From: a virus
IMG/VR virus record: IMGVR_UViG_3300020053_000022
Location: 1-41,504 of that record
Strand: one strand, 5' to 3'
DNA: 41,504 bases
Position 1 is the stretch's first letter. Every line of letters starts with the position of its first letter. Under the pieces are notes generated by a model. That model worked only from the letters and a program-made list of their open reading frames with translations, made no database searches and was not told the origin of the DNA. A program made the translations under genes and the position numbers. Shown piece by piece: positions 31,325 through 37,129 of the stretch.

Positions 31325-31908
31325 GTGCGTCCCCTGTCTATAGCATTACAGTTTATAGTGAAGGTAATTCTATCTTTGTCAATCTGACTTGCTTGTGTCT
31401 TATGTGTTAACCAACCTGGAAACAATAATACATCATTAGTTTCTATACTTACTTCTCTCCAGTAATCGTGTATAGTGGCTTTTGGCTTTCGAGATGTAGC
31501 TATCCATCTTTCTCGCAATAGCTGTTCAAATTCTAAGTTACCACTTCCAATAGGTGCTTGTACATATGCTGATACAACAAGTGTTGTTGCACCATGCTCG
31601 TGTGGTAATGTGTGTGCATGTTTATTGTGCAGGTTTGACCAACTGCTTGTGTATATAACATCAGTATAATTACAATCCCATTCGTGTAGTGCTATTTCAA
31701 TCTTTGGCATTAACCATGTCATGAAGTCTTTGTTACAATCCCATTCGTGTGGAGGGTTTAGATGTCCGGCTGTACTCATGCCGCCATCTGCCTCTGTATC
31801 ATTTAGTTGTAGTTCTCTAGATTGATAATCTAAAAACTCTGCTACATTAAAACCAGGAGCATAGTTATATTTCCAAACTAAATTAGGGGTTATCTTTACT
31901 TCATTCAC
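31321..31908 (-). CDS. 2OG-Fe(II) oxygenase-like protein, tandem copy A
   Basis: 195 aa. SSWSNLHNKHAHTLPHEHGA, VVSAYVQAPIGSGNLEFE, then VLLFPGWLTHKTQ and RITFTINCNAI follow the TIGR02466/2OG-FeII_Oxy_5 layout. It heads the three-gene oxygenase series and has a sigma70 promoter just upstream (31931-31959). Substrate unknown. Confidence 0.7.
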   Translation of the reverse strand: MNEVKITPNLVWKYNYAPGFNVAEFLDYQSRELQLNDTEADGGMSTAGHLNPPHEWDCNKDFMTWLMPKIEIALHEWDCNYTDVIYTSSWSNLHNKHAHTLPHEHGATTLVVSAYVQAPIGSGNLEFEQLLRERWIATSRKPKATIHDYWREVSIETNDVLLFPGWLTHKTQASQIDKDRITFTINCNAIDRGRT

Positions 31909-31930
31909 AGTTCTCTCCTATACTTTATAT

Positions 31931-31959
31931 AGTATACAGTAAAAGATTTAGAATGTCAA
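31931..31959 (-). promoter_or_regulatory. Sigma70-type promoter
   Basis: Minus-strand -35 TTGACA (31954-31959), 17-bp spacer, -10 TATACT (31931-31936), 22 bp before the ATG at 31908. Confidence 0.8.
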
Positions 31960-31964
31960 GTGGT

Positions 31965-32303
31965 TTATGCTACTGCTTTTGATGTTGCACGTTGAGCCAT
32001 TTTATCTACTTCACCATCAGTTTCTTTACCTTGTGGTGCATCACTAGGTGCTTCTTTCTTTGTATAAAGAGTAATACCTTTTGAATCAAAGTTTTTAATT
32101 AATGGTTGTAGTTCTGGACTTGCGTCATAAATTGCTTTGAACCCATCGTAATCAAACTGTGGTTTCTTTAAGTTCTTCATGATAGTATTCATTGCGTCGA
32201 ATGAAAGATAGGCAGGCTGATTTTGTGTATCAGCACTACCTATTACATTTCTAAATACGTTTATTAAGGAAGACTTTGTGTCTGAATTGGAAGCCTCAAT
32301 TAC
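31965..32303 (-). CDS. -1 frameshift extension of the 313-aa protein (or separate ORF)
   Basis: 112-codon open frame lying -1 relative to the 313-aa gene. It opens with a stop just upstream of that gene's slippery A-runs and continues to 31965 without interruption. The first ATG is about 37 codons in (32192) and has no Shine-Dalgarno, while the codons before it read like real protein (SLINVFRNVIGSAD, QNQPAYLSFDAM). The natural reading is a C-terminal extension made by -1 frameshifting at A AAA AAG, giving a protein of about 425 aa. Otherwise a homopolymer assembly error has split one gene. Confidence 0.65.
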   Translation of the reverse strand, partial: VIEASNSDTKSSLINVFRNVIGSADTQNQPAYLSFDAMNTIMKNLKKPQFDYDGFKAIYDASPELQPLIKNFDSKGITLYTKKEAPSDAPQGKETDGEVDKMAQRATSKAVA

Positions 32304-33241
32304 TTTTTTTGAGATACTACCTTTTTTTTTGAATCAGTTAATAACTGAGCTAATCTACGTGAGCGTAGTACGCTTTCTCGTTTGCCTCTGTCTGCAGGCT
32401 CTTCGCCTCCAGTTGCAGGTTCACTTGCGCCAAATTCATCATCTACTGGTGCTTCAGCATCGGCTTCCTGGTCCACTGTTGGTTCCATAGCTGGTTCCTC
32501 TGCAGGAGCCTCTACATCTGTTCCCATAGTTTCTGGAGCGCCTTCGCCTGTTACAATGGCTACGCCACCGGATAATGCTTCTCTAGTAGTTTCGAATGTT
32601 GTGTATAGTTGTTCAAGTGCTGGTTTTACAGTTCCAATAAATTGTTCTGATGCCTCTGAACCCATTTCATCTCTAATCTTGTCGCCTAGTTCTAGCATTG
32701 ATTCTGTTTGCATTTCTGCTGTGTCTTCCATCCAACCTGTAACTCTATCAACCATGTCCTTAGCGGCCATAACTAATGTTGCGGCTTCTTCAGCGCCTTC
32801 GTTAGTTTTCTTTTTGCCTGCAATAGCTTTTTGTAAGCCTGCTGGAAGTTTCTTTTGTTTTGCTGATAATCCTTTTGAATCTGAATCTTTTGAATCGCCT
32901 TTTTCTTTAGCGGCTTTTTTCATAGGCTCTTTTTTGTCGCCATCTTTGTCAATGTCAAGGAAGTCTGGTTTTGCTTCGTCTACTTGCTTTTCTCTTTCAA
33001 GCATCTCTTGATTGATAACGTCTAGGAACATTTTAGCTTTCTGATATGTATCACTTGAATGTACGCTTTCAAACTTTTCACTTGTTTCGACTTGACTTAA
33101 TTGTGTACGTAATTTATTACGTGCATCTTCTAGTTGCTCTACAGTAAATTTATCAAGAGCAATTCTTGTACCAAAAGTTTTAGCTAGGCTTTCGTTTAAA
33201 GCATTCGCTGTTAGTGGTTTTTTTAAATCGTTAAGTTTCAT
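32300..33241 (-). CDS. Probable virion/prohead protein with frameshift site
   Basis: 313 aa in the zero frame. N-terminal MKLNDLKKPLTANALNESLA looks like a head-targeting leader. A helical region follows, then a Lys/Asp-rich low-complexity segment (LDIDKDGDKKEPMKK, KGLSAKQKKLPAGLQKAI), a helical domain, and an acidic Pro/Ala/Glu tail (~240-290). Similar charged-tail proteins occur in the structural modules of marine T4-like phages. Its last codons contain two in-frame A AAA AAG heptamers, the second directly before the TAA. A late promoter (33266-33273) and AAGGA ribosome binding site are present. Confidence 0.7.
   Translation of the reverse strand: MKLNDLKKPLTANALNESLAKTFGTRIALDKFTVEQLEDARNKLRTQLSQVETSEKFESVHSSDTYQKAKMFLDVINQEMLEREKQVDEAKPDFLDIDKDGDKKEPMKKAAKEKGDSKDSDSKGLSAKQKKLPAGLQKAIAGKKKTNEGAEEAATLVMAAKDMVDRVTGWMEDTAEMQTESMLELGDKIRDEMGSEASEQFIGTVKPALEQLYTTFETTREALSGGVAIVTGEGAPETMGTDVEAPAEEPAMEPTVDQEADAEAPVDDEFGASEPATGGEEPADRGKRESVLRSRRLAQLLTDSKKKVVSQKK
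32303..32327 (-). promoter_or_regulatory. Tandem slippery heptamers (A AAA AAG)
   Basis: Two A_AAA_AAG heptamers in the zero frame of the 313-aa gene, at 32327-32321 and 32309-32303 (read on the minus strand). The second is followed at once by TAA. A -1 slip at either joins the 112-codon downstream frame. A AAA AAG is the classic efficient bacterial slippery sequence (dnaX). Confidence 0.7.
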
Positions 33242-33265
33242 ATCAGTTGTTCCTTACATTAATAT

Positions 33266-33273
33266 TATTTATC
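33266..33273 (-). promoter_or_regulatory. T4-type late promoter (GATAAATA)
   Basis: 24 bp upstream of the ATG at 33241, overlapping the end of the upstream gene. Confidence 0.7.
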
Positions 33274-33700
33274 AATCTTCGTTAAAGATGAACCTATCTA
33301 TTTGGTCCATATAGTGAAAAGTTCGGTCTTTTGCTATCTCAAACCTAGTTTCTAACGCCATTTTACGTATTTCGTCCTTGGTTTGTTCAATACTATGCTT
33401 GTGAAACAGGCTATCCATGTAATGTTTGCTTAATCCTGCATCTAAATCTAGTATTTGATTGCACTTACTATCTTCTCCTTTAGCACGAGCTTTTGCAAAT
33501 GCAATAGCGCCACGCTTACTAAATGTTTCTGCTACTCTTGTATGTGTTTTTACATCAAACACTAAAAATCCTTGCTTAGTTTGTCTAATAACTGTATTCT
33601 TAATGCGAACACTTTTTCCTTTTGCATACGGGACATGGACTCTGTTAAGTCCTTGTTCCATGATGTTATCTAATTCTTCAATTATACGTTTCGAGTTCAT
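33272..33700 (-). CDS. Hypothetical phage protein
   Basis: 142 aa. A short N-terminal helix precedes a beta segment (SVRIKNTVIRQTKQGFLVFD) and then a long basic helical C-terminus (SKHYMDSLFHKHSIEQTKDE). Family not recognised. It overlaps the upstream 71-aa gene by 23 bp and sits in the probable head module. Confidence 0.6.
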   Translation of the reverse strand: MNSKRIIEELDNIMEQGLNRVHVPYAKGKSVRIKNTVIRQTKQGFLVFDVKTHTRVAETFSKRGAIAFAKARAKGEDSKCNQILDLDAGLSKHYMDSLFHKHSIEQTKDEIRKMALETRFEIAKDRTFHYMDQIDRFIFNED

Positions 33701-33893
33701 TTGCGATCACCATTGTCATACCGTTGTTAGCAACTTTTGTTACTAATGCTTTTCTAATCAAATTTTCAATAATAAATTGTTCTCTTTGAGGGAAAGCATT
33801 AAGAGGAGTAATGTGAGTCATTCTATCTAGAATTTCTTGTTCCTCATTGCTTACTTGTATTGTAAATCCTTCTAACACTTGATTAAGTTTCAT
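33678..33893 (-). CDS. Small hypothetical protein
   Basis: 71 aa, MKLNQVLEG start, then a helix-rich body (SNEEQEILDRM, REQFIIENLIRKALV) and a strand. Could be a winged-helix-like fold, but nothing decisive is visible. Lies three bases after the Ala/Gly-rich gene. Confidence 0.55.
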   Translation of the reverse strand: MKLNQVLEGFTIQVSNEEQEILDRMTHITPLNAFPQREQFIIENLIRKALVTKVANNGMTMVIANELETYN

Positions 33894-33895
33894 AA

Positions 33896-34342
33896 TTAAC
33901 TTTTACCCATTTGTGCTATTGCATCAGCTTTTTGTTTCACTACATCGTCTAAGTCTTTTTTATTATAGATAAACGATTGTGGTTCACCCGCTTGTGGTTT
34001 TGGATTTTTTAGGATGACTTGATCGCCTTGAACGTCATCAATATCAAATTCTTGTTCTCTGCCGCCTGGCCCTTGTGTTGGCATTGCCAACTTAGCACCT
34101 TTTTTAAGTATGCTTTTTGTTATATTAGATTGTGCCTTGCCAATTGATTTCATGGCCGCTTTACCTGCACCTTTGGCTAGATTAGCGCCTGTTTTCATTC
34201 CAGCAGTAGCAACTTTCATACCGGCCTTTGCGGCCGCTGTACCCATTGAAGCACCGACTCTACCAACTGCCGCCGCAATAGCCGGAACTATTTCAACAAC
34301 TTGTTGTTCTTGTTTTGCTTTTGTAAACTCGTCTGCTCTCAT
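33896..34342 (-). CDS. Ala/Gly-rich amphipathic protein
   Basis: 148 aa. Residues ~20-90 are Ala/Gly/Lys-rich (AIAAAVGRVGASMGTAAAKA, AGMKTGANLAKGAGKAAMK), resembling membrane-active or internal head proteins. The last 50 residues are a small beta domain (EQEFDIDDVQGDQVILKNPK). Function unknown; the neighbourhood suggests a virion or injected protein. The ATG shares its first base with the stop of the basic paralog upstream. Confidence 0.55.
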   Translation of the reverse strand: MRADEFTKAKQEQQVVEIVPAIAAAVGRVGASMGTAAAKAGMKVATAGMKTGANLAKGAGKAAMKSIGKAQSNITKSILKKGAKLAMPTQGPGGREQEFDIDDVQGDQVILKNPKPQAGEPQSFIYNKKDLDDVVKQKADAIAQMGKS

Positions 34343-34671
34343 TATTTAGATCTCTTTTTAAAACTCTTACTTCTACTTGGTTTTTTATATCTTGTTTGTG
34401 ACTGTGGCTTATTAGCAGTTGCTAGTCTTTTACTTAAACCGCTCGCACGTTTTGTACGTCCAGATCTGACTTGCATCACACTACCTTTTTTAGCCTTAGT
34501 TCTCTTTATATTTATAGCACTAGACACTCGTTTAGTTGCATTACATGTAGCTGGTTTAGCAACAATACGCCCTTTACGTGATCCACTAGTGCATCTGTAC
34601 TTACGAACTAGCTTGCCTTTGGTCTTGCCCCATATGCCAATAACACCTTCTTTGATTTCGGCTATTTTCAT
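34342..34671 (-). CDS. Small basic protein, zinc-ribbon-like, paralog 2
   Basis: 109 aa, extremely Lys/Arg-rich. LVRKYRCTSGSRKGRIVAK then PATCNA, followed by INIKRTKAKKGSVMQVRSGR and a basic tail. The two Cys are spaced as in paralog 1; no further Cys, so a complete zinc site would need dimerisation or His. The MKIAEIKEG start fits a T4-like capsid-targeting leader (IKE|G). It looks like a DNA-condensing internal head protein. It overlaps paralog 1 by one base. Confidence 0.65.
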   Translation of the reverse strand: MKIAEIKEGVIGIWGKTKGKLVRKYRCTSGSRKGRIVAKPATCNATKRVSSAINIKRTKAKKGSVMQVRSGRTKRASGLSKRLATANKPQSQTRYKKPSRSKSFKKRSK

Positions 34672-34952
34672 TACCTACGTCCTGCTTTGTTAAGAGCTTG
34701 TACTCTACGTGAAACTGGATTGATACGTTTAGTTCTACGTGCCTTACGCATCATCTTGCCCCCGATTCTAGCTCTAGTCTTTTTCATACGTATTCTAGCT
34801 TTAACATCAGGTGCCGCGAAACATTGTGCCATTTTTTTAACAATACGCCCTTTACGAGGACCTTGAGTGCAACGGTACTTACGGACTACTTTCTTTCCAG
34901 ATCGTGCCCAAATTTGTTTTTCGTCTATTGATATAACTTCACGTATCAGCAT
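34671..34952 (-). CDS. Small basic protein, zinc-ribbon-like, paralog 1
   Basis: 93 aa, very basic. VVRKYRCTQGPRKGRIVKK, AQCFAA, IRMKKTRARIGGKMMRKA and RRTKRINP align with paralog 2. The leader MLIREVISIDEK has I-D-E. The late octamer GATAAATA is exactly 5 bp before the ATG, so the predicted transcript starts at or next to the start codon. Function unknown; DNA binding is likely from composition. Confidence 0.65.
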   Translation of the reverse strand: MLIREVISIDEKQIWARSGKKVVRKYRCTQGPRKGRIVKKMAQCFAAPDVKARIRMKKTRARIGGKMMRKARRTKRINPVSRRVQALNKAGRR

Positions 34953-34957
34953 ACGTG

Positions 34958-34965
34958 TATTTATC
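34958..34965 (-). promoter_or_regulatory. T4-type late promoter, 5 bp from ATG
   Basis: GATAAATA on the minus strand with 5 bp to the ATG at 34952. With T4 geometry (octamer about -13 to -6) the +1 coincides with the A of ATG. Confidence 0.7.
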
Positions 34966-34986
34966 TATGTAAGAGGGGAAGTGTTA

Positions 34987-35220
34987 TTAACCGGAAAAGT
35001 TCATTAGGATGACTACAATAGTACTCAGTAGTCCTGCAACAATAGTTCCTGTTGCTCCTATAATAACTTTAGCCATCGACTTGTTGCCGTTTGTAATATC
35101 TTGGTGAACATGCTCTAGCTTTACTTCTACACTTTCTAAGCGAGTTTCAAGATTTTTATATCGTTGTTCACACAAATCAACGTGTGCTTCTAAGTTCTTT
35201 TTTTCTAAGGCAGTTGCCAT
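34987..35220 (-). CDS. Coiled-coil plus single TM protein (XhlA-like)
   Basis: 77 aa. Residues 1-48 form a heptad coiled coil (RYKNLETRLESVEVKLEHVH), residues ~50-75 a single hydrophobic span (VIIGATGTIVAGLLSTIVVI). This matches XhlA-type phage haemolysin/holin-accessory proteins. It may assist lysis or anchor a complex in the inner membrane. AAAGGAT ribosome binding site. Confidence 0.65.
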   Translation of the reverse strand: MATALEKKNLEAHVDLCEQRYKNLETRLESVEVKLEHVHQDITNGNKSMAKVIIGATGTIVAGLLSTIVVILMNFSG

Positions 35221-35330
35221 AATATATTCTATCCTTTAAAACCCATATGCTCAATATGGTGATTAGTAAACTTGTACGTTAGCCTAATGTGTTTTATGAT
35301 GTGCCTTTAGTAATAGTATTTACTAATAGT

Positions 35331-35735
35331 TTAAATATCTTTATCTACTACTTTAAATACTATATTAATACGTTCAGGGTCTTTAGTTCTAAACGCAACA
35401 TTATTTATCGTAATTGTTGAATCTAATCCTGGGATCACAGGTATTAAATCAAAATCATCTTTTAGTGCATCAACACTTAGGGCGCCTTCTTGTTCAACAT
35501 CAAAACGAAACGTCCATACATTATGTTTGCCCTCAAACGCTGAACCAAAGTCTTTAACATCTCTTTTTTCAACTGTGGGCTTTGTATCAAAGTATATGTT
35601 TGCTCGCATACTCATAACTTGCTGTGCTGTGTTCCAGTTAGACTGTTGATTAATCAAATGACGATCTTCTGTCTTGAACTTGTTTAGTCCAGTATTGGTT
35701 ATGTCTACGAGTGTTTCAATGATGAATGTGTCCAT
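35331..35735 (-). CDS. Hypothetical structural protein
   Basis: 134 aa from the ATG at 35735 (MDTFIIETLVDI); an in-frame ATG at 35753 would lie upstream of the late octamer. Beta-rich (SMRANIYFDTKPTVEKRD, NVWTFRFDVEQEGAL, STITINNVAFRT), resembling small tail-completion or adaptor proteins, though the family is not recognised. The late promoter sits exactly 5 bp before this ATG, as for the basic paralog, and no Shine-Dalgarno exists. Confidence 0.6.
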   Translation of the reverse strand: MDTFIIETLVDITNTGLNKFKTEDRHLINQQSNWNTAQQVMSMRANIYFDTKPTVEKRDVKDFGSAFEGKHNVWTFRFDVEQEGALSVDALKDDFDLIPVIPGLDSTITINNVAFRTKDPERINIVFKVVDKDI

Positions 35736-35740
35736 GCATC

Positions 35741-35748
35741 TATTTATG
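35741..35748 (-). promoter_or_regulatory. T4-type late promoter, 5 bp from ATG
   Basis: CATAAATA on the minus strand directly after the terminator of the 112-aa gene; 5 bp to the ATG at 35735. Confidence 0.65.
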
Positions 35749-35749
35749 G

Positions 35750-35788
35750 CCATAAAAAAAGGGCCCAGTAAAAACTGAGCCCTTTCTG
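35750..35788 (-). terminator. Intrinsic terminator
   Basis: Minus-strand hairpin AAAGGGCTCAGT / ACTGGGCCCTTT with a TTTT loop and a T-run. It ends the 112-aa gene transcript. Confidence 0.9.
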
Positions 35789-35811
35789 TAACGTTTTATA
35801 CGTTAATGCTA

Positions 35812-36150
35812 TTATGCACTTACGATAAACTGTCCGCCTTTAGTTGCTGTTGCACCACTAAAGTCGTAGTTACCAGTACCAGCTGTTGTGCCTAAGTGTT
35901 GAATCGCCGCCGCTAATGACGCCGCGTCCCACTGTGAATCGTCAACTACTACGTTAACTAATCCAGCCGCACCTTCGCTGTTCATTGCGATTGGGTTGAT
36001 TGTTTGTGCTAATAGTTCTAGTGCTTTACCAATTCCGCCTTCACCGCTAATATCAGCGCCTGCGTCGATTACGTAAAATCCTAAGTTTGATGTTGAATAT
36101 AGAACTGCGTGTGCGTGTCCTAATCCTGTTGCTCTTGCTACTCCAGCCAT
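35812..36150 (-). CDS. Probable abundant virion (decoration-like) protein
   Basis: 112 aa, Gly/Ala-rich, with no signal peptide: MAGVARATGLGHAHAVLYST, GFYVIDAGADISGEGGIG, then SLAAAIQHLGTTAGTGNYDF. Its codons are more GC-rich than neighbours. It is a monocistronic unit with late promoter (36231-36238), structured 5' UTR, strong AGGAG site and strong terminator: the hallmarks of a highly expressed late protein. A capsid decoration or similar role is inferred, not shown. Confidence 0.65.
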   Translation of the reverse strand: MAGVARATGLGHAHAVLYSTSNLGFYVIDAGADISGEGGIGKALELLAQTINPIAMNSEGAAGLVNVVVDDSQWDAASLAAAIQHLGTTAGTGNYDFSGATATKGGQFIVSA

Positions 36151-36183
36151 TTTATTTCTCCTATGTTATAAATGAGGTTTCCC

Positions 36184-36195
36184 TCGGCTCTAATG
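36184..36195 (-). promoter_or_regulatory. 5' UTR hairpin with GAAA tetraloop (approximate position)
   Basis: Minus-strand GAGG-GAAA-CCTC near the 3' part of the ~75-nt leader of the 112-aa gene, upstream of its ribosome binding site. Possible mRNA stabiliser. Coordinates approximate to within a few bases. Confidence 0.45.
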
Positions 36196-36230
36196 GCCAC
36201 ACACTTTTTCTCGTGTATTGTGGTTACTTT

Positions 36231-36238
36231 TATTTATC
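36231..36238 (-). promoter_or_regulatory. T4-type late promoter (GATAAATA)
   Basis: 80 bp upstream of the ATG at 36150, giving a leader of about 75 nt, the longest late leader in the window. Confidence 0.7.
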
Positions 36239-36259
36239 CGTTTTAGAAAAATGGTTGGG

Positions 36260-37129
36260 TTATTGGCTGTTTTTGGCTCTTTTTTGCAATGCTCGTAGCA
36301 TTTGTATGTATCCTGGGCCTGCTTTTACGATATCGTCTAGCAATTCTACTGCTGGTAGATATGCTTTAACAAATGCAGGTGACATACTTTGACCTTTTTT
36401 TGCCGCATCTAAAAACTTTTTAGTTCCCATTACGTTCTTTGCACCAACAATGTATCTGTATAGTGCTAGGTCTTGTGCAGTAGTTGGTACCATGTCTGGC
36501 ATACTTACTGTAGGTTCGTTGTCTTTTACTTTAGGATCTTCAAGTCCACGCTGGTTGGCTAGAGCTTCTAAATGTACAATGATATCACTGTTGCGAAGTT
36601 TAGCTCTTGAAGCAAGTAACAGTTTAGTTACCCATTTCTTTTTATCTGCTTGTCCTAGTCTATCCCAATTAGTTGTTGCTCGTCTAATTGTTTTGTAATC
36701 AGTATTAGTAATCTTAAGAGCAGTTTCTATTCTAATAATTACATCATTAGATGTGTTTTGATTATTCTTTACAGACAACAACCATCTGTTTAATCCTAGT
36801 ACAGGTAAATGCGTTTTAGCTCTTAGAGCTCTTGCACTTTCATAACTTTTTAATTTTTTCATTGCTTCGTCATCGCCAGCAACGAAATGTATTAAATTGT
36901 AAAGATCTGTATTATGCATTCTAAAATGATCGTAATTAGTATGCTCTGTAGTCTTTGTTGCATATCCTGCTGTTACAGGAGCAAACTGTGGAAACTTCCT
37001 TAACAGATCTAAAATTAGCAAAGTCAAATAAAGACGCTCACAACAATCTGTATAACTTAATTTAGAGTTATCTGATGTGTTGCGAGTCATCCTCGCTTCG
37101 TGTAGTTCTGTTAAAAAGTTAAGTTCCAT
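36260..37129 (-). CDS. Helical hypothetical protein in ligase module
   Basis: 289 aa, almost wholly helical and basic. Begins MELNFLTELHEARMTRN, which contains L-x-E leader-like sites (LTE, LHE|A). Segments such as KFPQFAPVTAGYATK and NRWLLSVKNNQ carry no recognised motif. Its ATG shares a base with the stop of the ligase-like gene, so the three genes NTase, ligase-like and this one appear to be one module. Confidence 0.6.
   Translation of the reverse strand: MELNFLTELHEARMTRNTSDNSKLSYTDCCERLYLTLLILDLLRKFPQFAPVTAGYATKTTEHTNYDHFRMHNTDLYNLIHFVAGDDEAMKKLKSYESARALRAKTHLPVLGLNRWLLSVKNNQNTSNDVIIRIETALKITNTDYKTIRRATTNWDRLGQADKKKWVTKLLLASRAKLRNSDIIVHLEALANQRGLEDPKVKDNEPTVSMPDMVPTTAQDLALYRYIVGAKNVMGTKKFLDAAKKGQSMSPAFVKAYLPAVELLDDIVKAGPGYIQMLRALQKRAKNSQ

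Noticed and set aside
32192-32194. ATG at 32192 as the true start of an independent 75-aa gene
   Set aside because: No Shine-Dalgarno, and about 37 protein-like codons precede it in frame back to the slippery site; frameshift or split gene is a better reading, though not proven.
32382-33011. 209-aa open frame on the plus strand
   Set aside because: Antisense to the 313-aa gene; Ser/Ala-rich composition is the mirror of its Glu/Asp/Ala codons; no ribosome binding site.
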